DNA of 64,000 bases, taken from NCBI GenBank assembly GCA_964017235.1, contig OZ024927.1:29469160-29533159 (forward strand). The letters are read 5' to 3'. The number at the start of each line of letters is the position of its first letter. The stretch's first letter is position 1. The stretch comes from Sabellastarte sp. h YS-2021. Taxonomy: Eukaryota; Annelida; Polychaeta; Sabellida; Sabellidae. Under the pieces are notes generated by a model that made no database searches, had not been told where the DNA came from, and saw only the letters and a list, made by a program, of their open reading frames with translations. Positions 20,591 through 33,569 of this stretch are shown piece by piece. The position numbers were made by a program, and so were the translations under genes.

Positions 20591-22829
20591 AAAAATCACT
20601 TTGGCCTGCATTCTTGCTATTCTCTCATAACATTTAATTTCAGCAGAAAACTTTCACTCTCAGTGACTGTTATGATTGTGGCTAATTATACATTTATGCA
20701 CCACCTTACATATGTTCATACGCGAACAAAAAAAAACTTCTATGACATATAGAAGACAAAGTTTAAACATGAATTTTAAACATGAATTCTCCTGTTTGAA
20801 AATGAAAATTTGCCCTGGCTATGACAGGTTTAACTTTGAATTTTACGAAAGTTAAAGATACTATTATCATACTTTTTCATTCATTATTTCACAAGAATGA
20901 CATGAGATTGATGTTTATAACATTGAATTTAACTGAACATTATAGAAGTCTGTGTAACCAATGTACGTATGTATATTTCCAAGAAGTAACAAAATTCTGA
21001 TTATCTTTGTATCTGAAACATGTTATATATGCTACATATCACAGTTATATAATTGCAATTTTTATATGAGCAATATTCACAAATAAGAGGACATATGATG
21101 CTTTAAAAAGCAAAGGAATGGAGCTTACTGTAAATCTGTACCTAGCTTTAACAGTAATAAAAGATAAGAATAAATAGGAAGAAGTTTCACAAGTGAAATG
21201 AATCCTATATATATGGGTAATAGCCTTCCATAGGCTGAAGACAGTGAAATAGTCTTCTACAACAAATAATTACAGTTATTTAATTTCAATATAAATTGTG
21301 TGTTTTAAGGCTGATATATTTAATCAGGTTTTATCAGAAATATATTAAAACACTCAATAAGTCCTCAAAAATGGGTACTCTATCATATGCTCTAAACATT
21401 GATAATTTAACTATAGAGAATTGAGTGTGAGAAGGAAAAAGACTTGCAGTACTCCTGTTATTAAACATATTACACGATCTCAGTAACAAAGGTCACTACA
21501 AAGTTGTACTTGATGGGAGTTAAAGTTTACCATAAAGCTAATATCCTGTTTTGGCCTACTTATACATTCCTACTAAACAGATTTGGAATTATCCATAAAA
21601 AATTTACACACCCACTCAAGCATTCCTGTATATGCAAGCTGCAGTTTTTTATTCTCCTTCAAGGAGAGCTGGTTGCAGATAATTATAGGCAGCTTTGTTG
21701 AATAGTCACAAAATTACAAAGTCCAAATAAGAACAAAATCTTATTAGAACCTAAGAAAAGGAGAGTTTTACAACTATCAATTTGTCAGAGCAGAGATTCA
21801 ATCATTCAAACCCAAACCTTTAGCATTAAGGATGTGAGTGTGTTGCAAAATTGTTAAAGAATCCTTCAAATCTTTGTAGATCTATGTAGTACTGGTAGAT
21901 TATCTTCTCAATAAGTGGGATTTGTCTTGTCATAAAATATACATCACTTACAGGTATTGCAAACAATTGTTCTGATTATTACTAAAGTTGTTAGCCCACA
22001 TCTTGAAAAAATCGGCTAAATCAGTTCAGTAATATTTCACATGAAATCTGCATAGGTTCTTCTGCAAAGAGTCCCCAAACAAGCAAAAAAAGAAAGTTAA
22101 AATACTTGGCACAGATAACTATGTGCCATTATCAAGGCTAAGGGATATTACAATATCTGGGACAATTTTCTACATGAGCCTGTAGTCGCTGTGTAATCCA
22201 TCAAATCTTCTCCAGGACCCCCTTTTTCACCCAGTGTAATGATGCCGGGGCGAGTCTTAAAGTGTGTGACCTTTAGTTAGACTATTTTAACCCTTCCTGC
22301 TGACATACTAATGATTAAACTTATAATACTGTACTTATTGTCCTTATCGTTATCAGTTTTGATTGTCATGAAAGGTATAGTTTATTTCACAGAATCAGCT
22401 AGTATATTTTTTATTACACCATCCTTCAAAGGTGTATTCAGCCAAGTAATAATGGAAGATTAAATGTAAACTTGTTGATGAAAGTCCCAGCACAAATAAA
22501 GATGTTCTTTATTGAATCAAAAGAAAATGATGTAAGGTCTGTAATTGCTCAGAGAGAGGGTAGAGATAGATCAAGTGGAAAAAGGATGTTGTTGCTACAT
22601 TTTTTGTTGAGCAAATTAAAAACTAAAATTTCTTCACAGAAAACTGCGGCTTTGATAGATGACTTGTAAAGTATCCAACACCCCCTCCCCTCCTCAAGCC
22701 CTACCTCTCAACCAATATGAAAGATTTAACAGTCACGGTTTTGTTAAAATCATCTTTTTGTTGATGAAATTAAAAGGCATAGTTTAAAATGAACAACATT
22801 TGTGAAATCATACAAAAACTTTGTTGTAC
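20591..22829. other. AT-rich unique sequence, no gene seen
   Basis: Several short frames (21504-21701, 22472-22669) have random-like composition. No exon with plausible splice sites was recognised. Confidence 0.5.
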
Positions 22830-23118
22830 CATTGGTCTAATCTAATGTGGACTTTTATAGTGCTTAATCTCCATCAATTGACAGACTCTAAGGTGGAACT
22901 GAACAAAAACAATGTGAATAATCAAGTCCAACAACATAGCCAGGTCATAGCAAAGAAGATGCAGGGGTGTCAGAAGGCTATAGCAGATAGGCTTTGGCAA
23001 ACAGGTAAGTTTTTAGCTTTTTCTCAAAGGAGGCAATAGATATTGCACTGTGTACATTATTAGGAAGATTATTCCAAATCTTGGGAGCATCAAAAGCATA
23101 ACTGTGGCCAAAGTGTTT
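22830..23118 (-). pseudogene. LINE 3' end (L2/CR1-like), truncated copy
   Basis: On the minus strand the frame ending at 22978 reads SYAFDAPKIWNNLPNN, HSAISIASFEKKLKTYLF, then AKAYLL and stop. This is the conserved C-terminal tail of L2/CR1/Rex-type LINE polymerases (APKLWNSLP..R......FK..LKTYLF). The remaining 150 bp is the 3' untranslated region ending in a 'ttagattag' type tail at 22830. It is the same family as 53303-53817. It is 5'-truncated near 23118, as usual for target-primed insertion. Confidence 0.75.
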
Positions 23119-25532
23119 GACTGATGTTGGTATTAGGGATCAGTGATCTCACTTTCAGGTATCAGGGTAATATATATCAAGTATCAGGCAATATAAATAA
23201 AAAAGACAATATAGAATGAGTGATCCAGGTTGGATCATCAGTGGTGTGGAAACACACACTAATACTTTACAAGGAATAAAGATGTGTTCCCTCTGAGGGA
23301 AAAAATGAATCAAGTGGAGGAAATAAGTTTGTAAAATTGAGTGTTCAGACTTGAAAGTATGATGATTATTGTATTATCTTATGGCATTGAGTTGGTACAT
23401 CATAAGGCTAACTGCTTTTATGGAGGAAGTTATATCAGGATTTGCTTGTAGGAGCCTTTTTCTAATCAATATCTGTAGTTTCATAAAAGTTGGGAAAATT
23501 GCTGTTTTGATGTTTTATCTGATAAAAATATAGATCAATAAAATCACAACAGATATAGTGTCTCATATACCACTCTGGGTCAGATTTAAGTCTGCAGCCA
23601 GAAATACTGTTGTGTCTTTCTGTACCACATCAGTTAGACATTCGTATTGGCTTTTATGGCACTTTTAACAGCCAGAGTAATAATGGGACAGGTCATCAGT
23701 ATTTGCAATATATTTCCATGATCCCTATTCATACCCAAAACCATAGGGATGATAGCCTAGTGATCAGTTGCCAAACTTGACAGTAACTTGGCACCTGACA
23801 TCCTGGGCCCTTGTATTGATATTGATTACATTATATGAAGTAGGTGGAATGGATATAGAACTGATTGCTTTACTAGATAAAGGCAAACAAAACCAATACT
23901 TCAACATGCAATGAAGAGCCAAAAATGAGATCTACCAAGATTGCATTGATGTTCTTTAACAAAATCACTTGCAATCCAGCCATGGTGGCTTACTTCATAA
24001 GGTAGACATAAAATATTTTAAACTTTTCTCAGTCTTGTATGTCTGTAGTCTTGAGATCAGTCTTGGATCTCATAACAATAAGGCTTAGCACAGTACTACA
24101 TGTATGTACTAATTTCCACATAGATTTTCTTGTGGATATCAATGTGCTTAAGTTTCATAATAATAAACCACACCCAGGAGTGATTCACCACATTTTATTT
24201 CCAGTTGGAAGAAAAATTATGTTATTATAAGGATCTAGGTAATCTGCAATATGAATTTGTGGCAAATGTGTTGTAGCCTTACAGCTATAAGAATTTACAT
24301 TTTGAGATATGAGTCACATGACCATATTTCCTGGATTATGTGGCTGTTAGATCCAGGTAAATTATATTTGCAAGCTAAGAACTAGAACATAAGTCTACAT
24401 ACTTGATGTATGTTGGCTGGCACCTGGATTTGCAAATAAATATCAGGTTAAAGTTACACAAACAGAGATTTATGTTTGATGAGGTCACTATGTTGTGTTA
24501 AAATTTAAGAAGATACTCGTTACAGAAACCCAAAGTATCAGTTTTGTTAAATTAGCAGTTAATGTTGTTTTATGAAACTTTACTTGTCTGTGAATGACTT
24601 AATTCTAAGGAAACTAGGACTTACAGCACCAGATATATAGGGTACCATCATAACTTCAACACTTAGTTGGGCCTTGGTTATGATCAAGGTCTAAAATCAC
24701 TTTAGAACTCAGTAAATATAATGAGATTACAATTTTTCAAAGAGAATATTTATTTGATACAACATGACATGATAAATTTAATTGTCTTGAATATCTGTTT
24801 CAAATAGTTTTGTACATACGCATTTGTTTAACTAGTTTAGTTAAACAATGTACAAGGTCTAAGAATCCAGATTTCTGATTTCCTTCAGTCATGTATATCA
24901 TTTTCCATACAATTTCCACAATGACAGATGGTATTTATGTCTTTTGAAAATAAATATTTAAGAAGTGTGGACATTAAAGCACACAACTATATGTTTCACA
25001 TGTAATTTTTTAATAAAACCTAGTAGGAAAAACATCGCAAATCTTGGATTGCAAATTACATTTTGCATATATGAGAATATTTAAGATAAAAAAATAATCA
25101 ATGTGGTAAATTATACAAAGCAAATCTCTTGCATTGAAAGACATTAAAAGCCTTATTTTATCAACAAATAAGAAAATGTAGAATTTATACACCACTGAAA
25201 CAAAAGCTGGATTTGTTTGTATCACATTGGAAAATTGGCACTGCTACAAATCCAATGTTAACAAGAAAATTGCCTTTGTTACAATTAATGCAGATTTTCC
25301 TGACCAGGAGACTAATTGTACATTGGCATCTACCAGATTCTGAGAGTAATTAGCAGCTCTCTGGACTCTCTGCATAAAGGTGGTAATTACTGTATAGCTC
25401 CCAAGTAGTGCTCTTTATGTAATTTAGCTACTTTTAGTAATTTATATAAAAATCTTGGTGTCAATAAAGTACAGCATATCTTAACTGAAAGTAAAGTGGT
25501 ATAATTAATCATCCAAGTTAAAGTATACATAG
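23119..25532. other. AT-rich sequence, no gene seen
   Basis: A weak tRNA-like string (gatagcctagtgatca) occurs at 23750-23765 without a clear B box. Otherwise unique AT-rich DNA. Confidence 0.45.
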
Positions 25533-25837
25533 ACAAGAGCACTCGGAGAGCGCAGACCTCCACGAAGGGAGCACATATCCTGAAAATTTCATCAAAATCC
25601 GTCCATAACTTTTTGAGTTATCTGTCTTTAAAAATTACATTTCATGGATCCAGAAGATCCAGATAGTGATCCGGATCACTCCCAAAATTGAATCATTTCT
25701 TTCGTTACCTTTTCAGACATATCCTGAAAATTTCACCAAAATCTGTCCATAGGTTTTTGAGTTATCTTGTTCACAAACAAACTAACAAACTCACAAACAA
25801 ACCCAGGCGAAAACATAATCTCCTTGGCGGAGGTAAT
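25533..25837 (+). repeat. Dispersed repeat R1, best-preserved copy
   Basis: It runs acaagagcactcggagagcg, cagacctcc, 'tcctgaaaatttcatcaaaa', 'tccggatcactcccaaaatt', a second 'tcctgaaaatttcaccaaaa', then 'acaaacaaactaacaaac', and ends 'ctccttggcggaggtaat'. The start and end share an inverted motif (gacctcc..ggaggt). At least five other copies lie in this window (2596, 7233 inverted, 32229, 46283, 47531). It has no coding capacity. Whether it is a SINE or a MITE is not settled. Confidence 0.8.
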
Positions 25838-26530
25838 TATAAGTGTATTGCAGGAATCAGTTTGACACAATGTAAGTATTAAACTGCCATCTCAGATTTT
25901 GCATCTTTTCCAGAGAAACTTACATTGTAATTGAAAAATAACCTGTATTACGGGATACAGATATTTGACATTGTATTTTCAATAAATTTGTTTACGTCAG
26001 CCACTATATTTGCCTCATTGGTACTTTCAGTTGGTTACACTAAAACAAGAGTTCCCAGACTCAGGTCTGTTTTCACAGTACCAATACCCAACTACATTTT
26101 TGGGGGCTGGAGACACGAACCCTTGGATAATACACCATCCATGATCTTGCAATAAAATGACCTGATATACCTCTGTAGATAGTTCTTCCGATGAGAAGGT
26201 TTATTATAATCTTTGTTCATTTCTCCCAATTGCTTCCGTAAAATATTGACTATATTTCCCCCTGTTTGGACAGGAGATTGTGTTGCATAATATGCTACAG
26301 TACATGCTTGTCCTTGTTTTCTGCAGTGAAAAAAATATGACCCCATCCTGCTTGGCCACCCTGCAGATGTTTTTGTTGAAATCTATCCTAGAGCACACTT
26401 GAACATGTGGGACCTTGGTCACATGAAAGTTGTGATTTAGACTTTCCTGATGCCTTCATTATGGGTTCATTACTACTGCATTGTTGATGTTTGTCCTACA
26501 TCAGTCATACATTTGCAACATTTAAGCCCA
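25838..26530. other. AT-rich sequence, no gene seen
   Basis: Short frames only (25931-26155, 26092-26346). No recognisable domain. Confidence 0.5.
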
Positions 26531-26700
26531 TTGTACACCTGCGCGGCGCGGCGCGATGCGGCGCGGTTAAATAAAATAGAAATAAAGGAAGTAGTTCACT
26601 GCTTATACATATGTGCGGTGCGGCAGCTAGCGGTGCGGCGCGGATTTTTCTATTTAGAAAATTTTCTAATTTTTTCAAAAACCGCGCGGCTTTTTTTACT
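26531..26700. repeat. GCGGCGCGG low-complexity element, MITE-like
   Basis: Repeated gcgcggcgcgg words on the left (26541-26566), a central gtgcggtgcggcagc stretch, and ccgcgcgg (26682-26689) on the right enclose AT-rich DNA. The reverse orientation of the right block against the left suggests terminal inverted repeats of a short non-autonomous element. The composition contrasts sharply with the surroundings. No duplication was found. Confidence 0.45.
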
Positions 26701-29700
26701 ATTTTCCCCAAGTTTTCATTGATATTTAAATTCCCCACAGGTTAAATATGGCAGTCTATCACAGAACTTTATACAAATATATTAATTGGAAAACAAAATG
26801 CAAGCACACAGGCTCATTATGAAGGGATTAACTACTAGGGGAGAGATGACAAAATATGGTGGGTGTCCATATGGACACATAAGAAGGTTTAACTGAATGA
26901 GGATTGCAATTAACAGCAATTCTAAAATGGACACACTGGTCTAGGGTCTTGTTTGTGGAGGGATTATGTCCTTATAATAGACAGAGGGATGTTATGTTAG
27001 GCCATGTTAGGGGTGTGACAATATCTGTAGGCACAACACAGCCAGAAGTTTATAAATTGAAAGGGGGTGTAATCACCAGTATTATAAAAGGGACACTGGT
27101 CAAGGCCTTTCATTGTAATAAGATTAAATGCATGTAAGGGTAGGAGGGTGTGGAAATATACTGTGGGGTATTAGCTTTTTAATTACATTTATGATTATTT
27201 TAACTATTCTATTCACTTTCACTCTAGTTAAAATATCTTGTCAATATACTGAAAACTGCTGGGAAAACCGCCCAAATGTGCAAGGCAAAGAAAATTCGTC
27301 TGCTCAGTATGCAGTAAAAATCGTACCGCGCCACGTATATGTGCAAGAGCCTTAACAATTAAGATGTCAGTTTCCATGGTAAGAAAATTATAAAAGTATG
27401 GATAATCATCCATGATTTGGATTTTTGGCAAGTTTTCACACACCTCTTATCTCACCCACATACCTACCCTGATATATTGTGTCAGATTCACTTCAGAGCT
27501 GATAAACCATACAAGTAAAAACCAGGCATTAGGGACAAAGTCATTCACTTCCTTCTAGAATGACTTCCACAGCCCCCCATTAATTGCTTTCAGAGACAAT
27601 GCGATTATACTTTTAGTGATGCTTTACAAGAGAGACAGTAGATCATAACAGCAGTCAGCTTTATTAGAAATCGGGGTACATTCTGTTAAGTGCACAATTT
27701 TCAAGGCACAATCTGTGTAACCACAAACAAAAATATTACACCACATAAATATCAGCTTATCAATCTGACCACACAGTTTGCAGATTGATGTAGAATAAAT
27801 GTACACAATTCCCTGGACACATTGTTTTTATTATAAAAGATGCAATAAATCTCTTATAGTTTATTCTCTGATTTATGTTTGTTCCTGGATATGCCCTGGC
27901 GGAATGTTGGTAGATATCCTACCCACTTGAGAAAGAGCTACAGATATCAAGGAAGTCACAAAATAAGAGAGAGGGAGGATATAGGCCCTCGGCCAATCAG
28001 AAGTAAGATTTCAGCATATTTGTGTTTGTGGGAAGTCAGCTCTGCACACAAGTTTGTCCATATTGGGACCAAACTGGTTGTGTATGCGGTGTCTTCAAAC
28101 ATGCAGATGCACAAACAGGGAGGGGGGAGTTGATTACTAGTGACACTCAAGAACTGGGAGATGCATTATAGCCTTGTACAATGGTGACTACTGCTTGACA
28201 CATGATACTCTGTCAGATTTCCATGGAGAGATCAACTATAAGCCTCTTTGGGAGTTTTAAAGGGAATTTGTTTATTGTCTTCTTGATCTTGTAAAGATAA
28301 ATCCTCATACATTCGCTTTATGGATTTTGTGACTTTGAGTGAAAAAGCTATTGAAAGAAGGAAGAGAAACACACAAGAAAACCTGTCAAAAAAGTTCAAG
28401 AAGTGACAGAAGTTTGAACAGTGTTAATAAATAGAGATACTTCAGTATAGGATTTTTTACAGTAAGTGAAAAAACTTGAAGTGAGCATTACCAAAATGAA
28501 CAATAGAAGCGGCACACACATACTAGAGTTTATCATTAATAGAGTTGTTTTAGAATCTGGATACCATTCTATCTCTCACGAATAAACAAAAGCTACTCAC
28601 TTGGCTCAGTGAATTCATGAGAAACCCCACAGCGAAGCCAAGTGAAGAAAGACCAATTATACATGTATGAGTGACAAAAGAAAGCCAGGAGACATTTTTT
28701 TAGTTAGTTATTTGAGAACCCCTACTCAAGCAGGAAATATCAAGCAGTTACTGGCTGCATGTTAGTGTGAGTTTTGTGGGAAGTGCTGACATTTGGACTG
28801 CTTTTTTGCTTGTTTCTCCGTGTGTCGTGAGTACAGGAACTGACCAGGATTGACAAGTAGTCTTCCACTCCCACTAGTCACATTGGCTTGGAGTAGGAGA
28901 ACTTGGCAGAATACATTCCTGTATTAAAGGAGCTGAACCAAATGGTAAAAGAAAGAAAAAGGGTAAAATCTTGGCACAGTAAATAACTGCTAGCATTGAG
29001 TTGCAGAAAGACTTCTTATTGTTTTTTATGTTGTAACATCATATATGGAGACAAAAAAAAAACAACAAAATGTCCCCTTTCACAAAGTAAAGCTTCTTAA
29101 TGCAAGAACATTCTCAAGTTACCCAGGATTACATCTGTTGCCACACAAGGGAATTTTGAGCATTTTTTTGTGTTCTTGGATAGTTTTAAATCGTCACCGT
29201 AATTCTGCTCCACATTCTAATTTGCATAGCTAATGGGTGAAAAGAAGTGTTTTTTTTTGGACACACAGAAACCAGAGGTTTGAATGTCAGAATTGTCAAC
29301 AAACGGAAAACTTTCGTACTGGGTGGAGTTACCATATAATAACTTCACAGTAGATTTAAGATTTAAGTTTGTAAGACTGAGATGAATTTTGTGTACTTAA
29401 AAAGACAAATACAGGTGTTTCACCTTGCTGCAATAAAGAGTGTTTAAAAGGATTCATGACACTTGATAAGGAACGTTGCACATAACAATGTTATTGGACA
29501 CTGACTGTATCTCTATGTTTGATTAAATTCTTCATAAAATTACTCTGATTGTTGTATAAACATACACCACAATCACATGGAGATACATAATTTATACAGG
29601 TAAGTCAAACGCTTTTATTTATTTTTCATTTGTACATGTTAAATAAATTTGATTAAATTATATTTATTGAATATTTTCTTTGATCTTGGCTCGTTTTTGT

Positions 29701-30671
29701 ATTTAGTACATCAAAATTATAGTGTTTTCTCTCATGAGATTCAGGTGCTCTGTCCCTATGAAATATGATTGACAGGTGTCACACTGGTAAAGACCCACCC
29801 ATTAGTTTTTCATAAATCTTTATGTACAATAAAAGAAATATGTTGAGCTTTAATAAGCATGGGGGCTTCCTATAAATTAGTCTAATAAGTATTTTATCAT
29901 GCGAAATTCCTTTTCAAATTAAAATCTCAATGGATCTGAGTTTGCATGTCACATTTATGAAAAACAGGTGAGTGTTAGTTAGTTTTAATGGGTAAACAAG
30001 TCAATAGATGAGATTTTTGTAAGAGGTTTTAAAGACTCTGCCTTGTGACACCTGTACATGTCCTAGCCAGGGGATATTAGCATAATAAACAGTTTTAATG
30101 AGGCTTAATGCTTTTGAGAGTTTGATAACTAGGAGGCGTTATGTTACTGTTAGACTGGTGAGAGGATAATTTATTGGATGCGCTGAGGTTGTATTAAACA
30201 TAAATTTCTCTCAGGTCAACAGTACTAGAAATATTGACCGCATCATGGGGTGGTGAAATAGATAAATAAAGCAAAATGGATTTGAATTGAATGGTCACGG
30301 TAAAGCATTGGAGAATGCTCATTGTCAACAGGCAGTAAATTGTACAGAGCATGCATTGACTTGTTCACTCATATATCAGATTTTTAATTGTATGAGACTA
30401 TTCTTTATTCAAATATTCAATGTTACTAGAAATACATGTAGTCATTTTATAATAATCCATTCTCAATTACAGTAAATTTTATCCAGGAGCTGCAATAATT
30501 GCCAATAGTTTCCAAGTTTTCCCCCAGTTGTTTTTTCTTAGTTCTTTTTTCTATATTATAATCATCTTCATTGTGCGTTTAAACATATATTACCTACATT
30601 TAGATAAATAACACCATTAATATAGCCATTTAAATGCTTTTATTAACTTTATTGTCCATGATTACAATCAC
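26701..30671. other. Long unique AT-rich stretch, no gene seen
   Basis: Nearly 4 kb without a recognisable repeat or gene. Frames at 26904-27137, 27128-27355, 27879-28133 and 29045-29233 have no domain-like composition. Its relative freedom from repeats leaves room for regulatory DNA, but no specific site can be supported. Confidence 0.45.
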
Positions 30672-30750
30672 CATAACCCAACCAAGGGTTGAACCCAGAC
30701 CTTCCATTCGGAAGTTCAACACTTTAACCACAAGGCCACAGAAATGGCAA
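30672..30750 (-). repeat. tRNA-like SINE head
   Basis: On the minus strand the sequence reads ggccttgtggttaaagtg (A-box region), then ttgaacttccgaatggaagg and gtctgggttcaacccttgg (B box GGTTCAACCC). The spacing fits a tRNA-derived polymerase III promoter. The acceptor stem is not intact, so it is a SINE rather than a tRNA gene. Confidence 0.6.
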
Positions 30751-32228
30751 AATACACCAACACCTTTCCTGATATGGAGAGAATACTATGATCAACCGTT
30801 ATCATTGGCTCATATGGATTAAAGGGATATAACTGCAAATAAAATCCACTCAACTGGGTGTTGGTGGTCGATGATGAAGAAATACCCACAAAAACATATC
30901 AGAAATCAAGTAATTTCTCGAACATTTGTTATGTGAGGATTAGGTGTTCAGCAGAGAGATCTTAAGTTGTATTTTGAGCATATAATAGAGACTAGTTGGC
31001 ATATCTCAGACTATTTTGAAGTTAAGATGGCACATGCTCTTGACATAACTTGATCAAGTAAGATGGGTGGGATTAGAATAATAAAGTGAAACCTGAGTTC
31101 TGAGAAAAACTGTTTATACAAAGACATGTTTGTGCTGAAAGGGGTTGACTGGTGTCTTATTGGAGATGAAATACTCTTATTTAGTGAAATAGATACACCC
31201 TGGGTGTCAAATTATTGACATGGAACCAGAATACACATCTTCAGTTATAATGTATATTGATTGTTTTTGTTTGTTTGTTTTTTTGCTACTACTTCAAAAA
31301 TGTAATTGTCACAGTGCTTTATGGTCACTACAGTGTTTTATTATATGAAGGAGGTATTTCCATATCACTATTAATCAGTTCTGATTTTATCATTTTTTTC
31401 GGTTTTTCGTGGAAGTGATTCTAGGTCCTCGTGGTGGTAGTGAGTTAGATTTGGCATCTTATTACAGGCTGTCACCTCATCAGTCTGCATCAAGGAAACA
31501 TAGCCTTCCTTAATCTTTAAAAAAATATAGGTTTGCTTCAGTTCCAGTAGATTTAAACATAGTATACATGTGTGTGTATATTGTGTTCTGCCTTGTGCAA
31601 AGTATTTAGTTAGAATGAAAAAATGTTTATGATTGCATAACATGAAAACAATCCCTTTACACAGGTCCTTAATTCACTTAAATGAAGCATACTGTTAACT
31701 TTGATTTTTGCAAAGAATTAGGAAAGTTTTTCCTCGGCAAAAATGTTATGCACTTGACTCAACCTTAACACGAATGAATTAATTAATGCAGTTGTGTATA
31801 TGCTGAAATGTAAGATGTTTGCCAAAGTTTCAAAATGTTAAACAAGAATTTATGAAGAGCCCAAAGTATTAACAATTTTCTGTATATTTACCATGCTTTT
31901 TTATGGCTGTCTTATATCCCATGTTGACACGCCACCAAAGGGGTAAAAAAGTGTGTTTTCTTTTTTATACAGTAAGGAACTGATATTTTGCTCCCTAATA
32001 TTACAGTTGGTACAATTGGTATGCTGACACATGCACCCCAATATTCTTTGCATAAGAGACAAGCACTTAAAAATATAGCGGTGACATTAGTGGTGATGTG
32101 GTAGTGAGTAGCAAAAATGTGATGAAAAGTTAGCTCCATTGCCCTGTTAGCAGCCATATCTGAGATTTGTGCCAACAGAAACCTCCGATCCAAATGTGAA
32201 TCCTAGTGAAAACATCCTACCAAGAGTA
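30751..32228. other. AT-rich sequence, no gene seen
   Basis: Random-like frames only (31371-31643, 31912-32193). A (gttt)n-like stretch occurs at 31263-31284. Confidence 0.5.
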
Positions 32229-32480
32229 ACAAGAGCATCATAACCTCCTCCGAGGCCCAAAGCCTCCAGTATTGCTTATGAATGTGATGATAGAAAATAC
32301 TTTAAAATATTCCAGGACCAAGACGGTGATCTGGATGTCCACCAAAATTGAATTATTTGTTCCTTCTGCCATTGTCCAAATTTCTTGAAAATTTCGTTTT
32401 TTAATTATTTTGCAAACAAACAAATAGACAAACAGACAACTGCATGCCACCAACAACACAACCTCCTTGATGGAAGTAAC
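32229..32480 (+). repeat. Dispersed repeat R1, diverged copy
   Basis: It starts acaagagcatcataacctcc, has 'tgatctggatgtccaccaaa', 'caaatttcttgaaaatttcg', 'caaacaaacaaatagacaaa' and ends 'cctccttgatggaagtaa'. The internal 'aagcctccagtattgcttat' is shared with the copy at 7233-7511, defining a subfamily. Confidence 0.65.
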
Positions 32481-32995
32481 AATGTTACTGAACATAGTGC
32501 CAACCCTCAGCAATCTCACTGAAATTCAGGCCTAGCAGTGGCACATGTATCCAGCTATCCATATATAGATTATACTTCTACAATTTTACCTAATTATTTT
32601 CCCTTGTTCATAAATTCTTTTGTGGAGATAAACTGTGAAGTGAAAAACTTAATGGATACTTCCATTATAAAATTAAAGAGAAAAGAGTTAATATGGCACT
32701 ATATTTCCATGTGGCAAAATTTTATACTTTTCTCTATGTGTGGGAAAATCATTAATAAGACTTCAGGTGTTTTTACATTATAATAACACTGCAGCCACCT
32801 TATCATCTGTACACCTTTTGAGAGCAGGATTTTTTTATAGTCAAGCATGTATAACTTGATGACAAAAACAAATATTAGAACATTTTAAAATGTCAAGTGA
32901 GAGAAAACTGATATTTTTTTTCTTTCAGATATATCAAAGGCTTAATGGTAACATGCTCCTCTTCCACCTCAAATATTGTGGGTTTAAATCTCAGT
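32481..32995. other. AT-rich sequence, no gene seen
   Basis: No feature was recognised. Confidence 0.5.
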
Positions 32996-33569
32996 CCTGG
33001 ACCCGTATTCGCAAAAGGTCTTAGCCAGGGCTTAGACTTAAAGTTGAGACTTTTGTCTCAAGTTTCTACCCAAAAACTGCTAAGACTTTTGTCTTAGGCT
33101 TAGTGGTATTCACAAAGAATTTAAGACCGGTCTTAGGCTTAGCCAAGGGCTCAACTTTTAGACTGGTTGGTAGTGGGCTTAAATTATGTAAAGAGGACTT
33201 AAATATGGCCACCATAAACTTTTCTCCACTTCAAAATTTGAAATGGCTGTAAATAAAGTTTAATTATACAGAACACCTCAGTAAAGCAGTCTTTGGAAGT
33301 CTATATGTGGTAACAAGTTTTTCCATTTCAAAACAGCACTTTTCCTTAGATAAAATGCATTAAATGAAGGATATATGTCACCAATAGTATAGTTTGAACA
33401 GAACAGAAAACCACTGTGGTTATTTGATAATCTCCGACTTAGCGAAGTCACCCTTTTTTGAATACAGATTTAAGACAAAACTTAGCTGAGACAAAAGTCT
33501 CAACTTTAAGACCACATTTAAACCTAAGACCTGGCTAAGTCTAAGACCCTTCGTGAATACCGGCCCAGG
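32996..33569 (-). mobile_element. MITE family M1, copy 2 (inverted)
   Basis: The reverse complement of this 574 bp block aligns over its length with 2667-3256, including 'gcactttt' and the 'aatgaaggatatatgtcacc' region in the middle. Ends cctggacccgtattcgc and gaataccggcccagg are imperfect inverted repeats. The two copies differ by scattered substitutions and small indels, so they are not from a very recent burst. The minus-strand frame at 33420-33788 is a by-product. Confidence 0.8.

Noticed and set aside
27879-28133. 84-codon frame starting MFLDMPWRNVGRYP
   Set aside because: It looked exon-like at first, but the sequence has no plausible splice sites and no recognisable domain.
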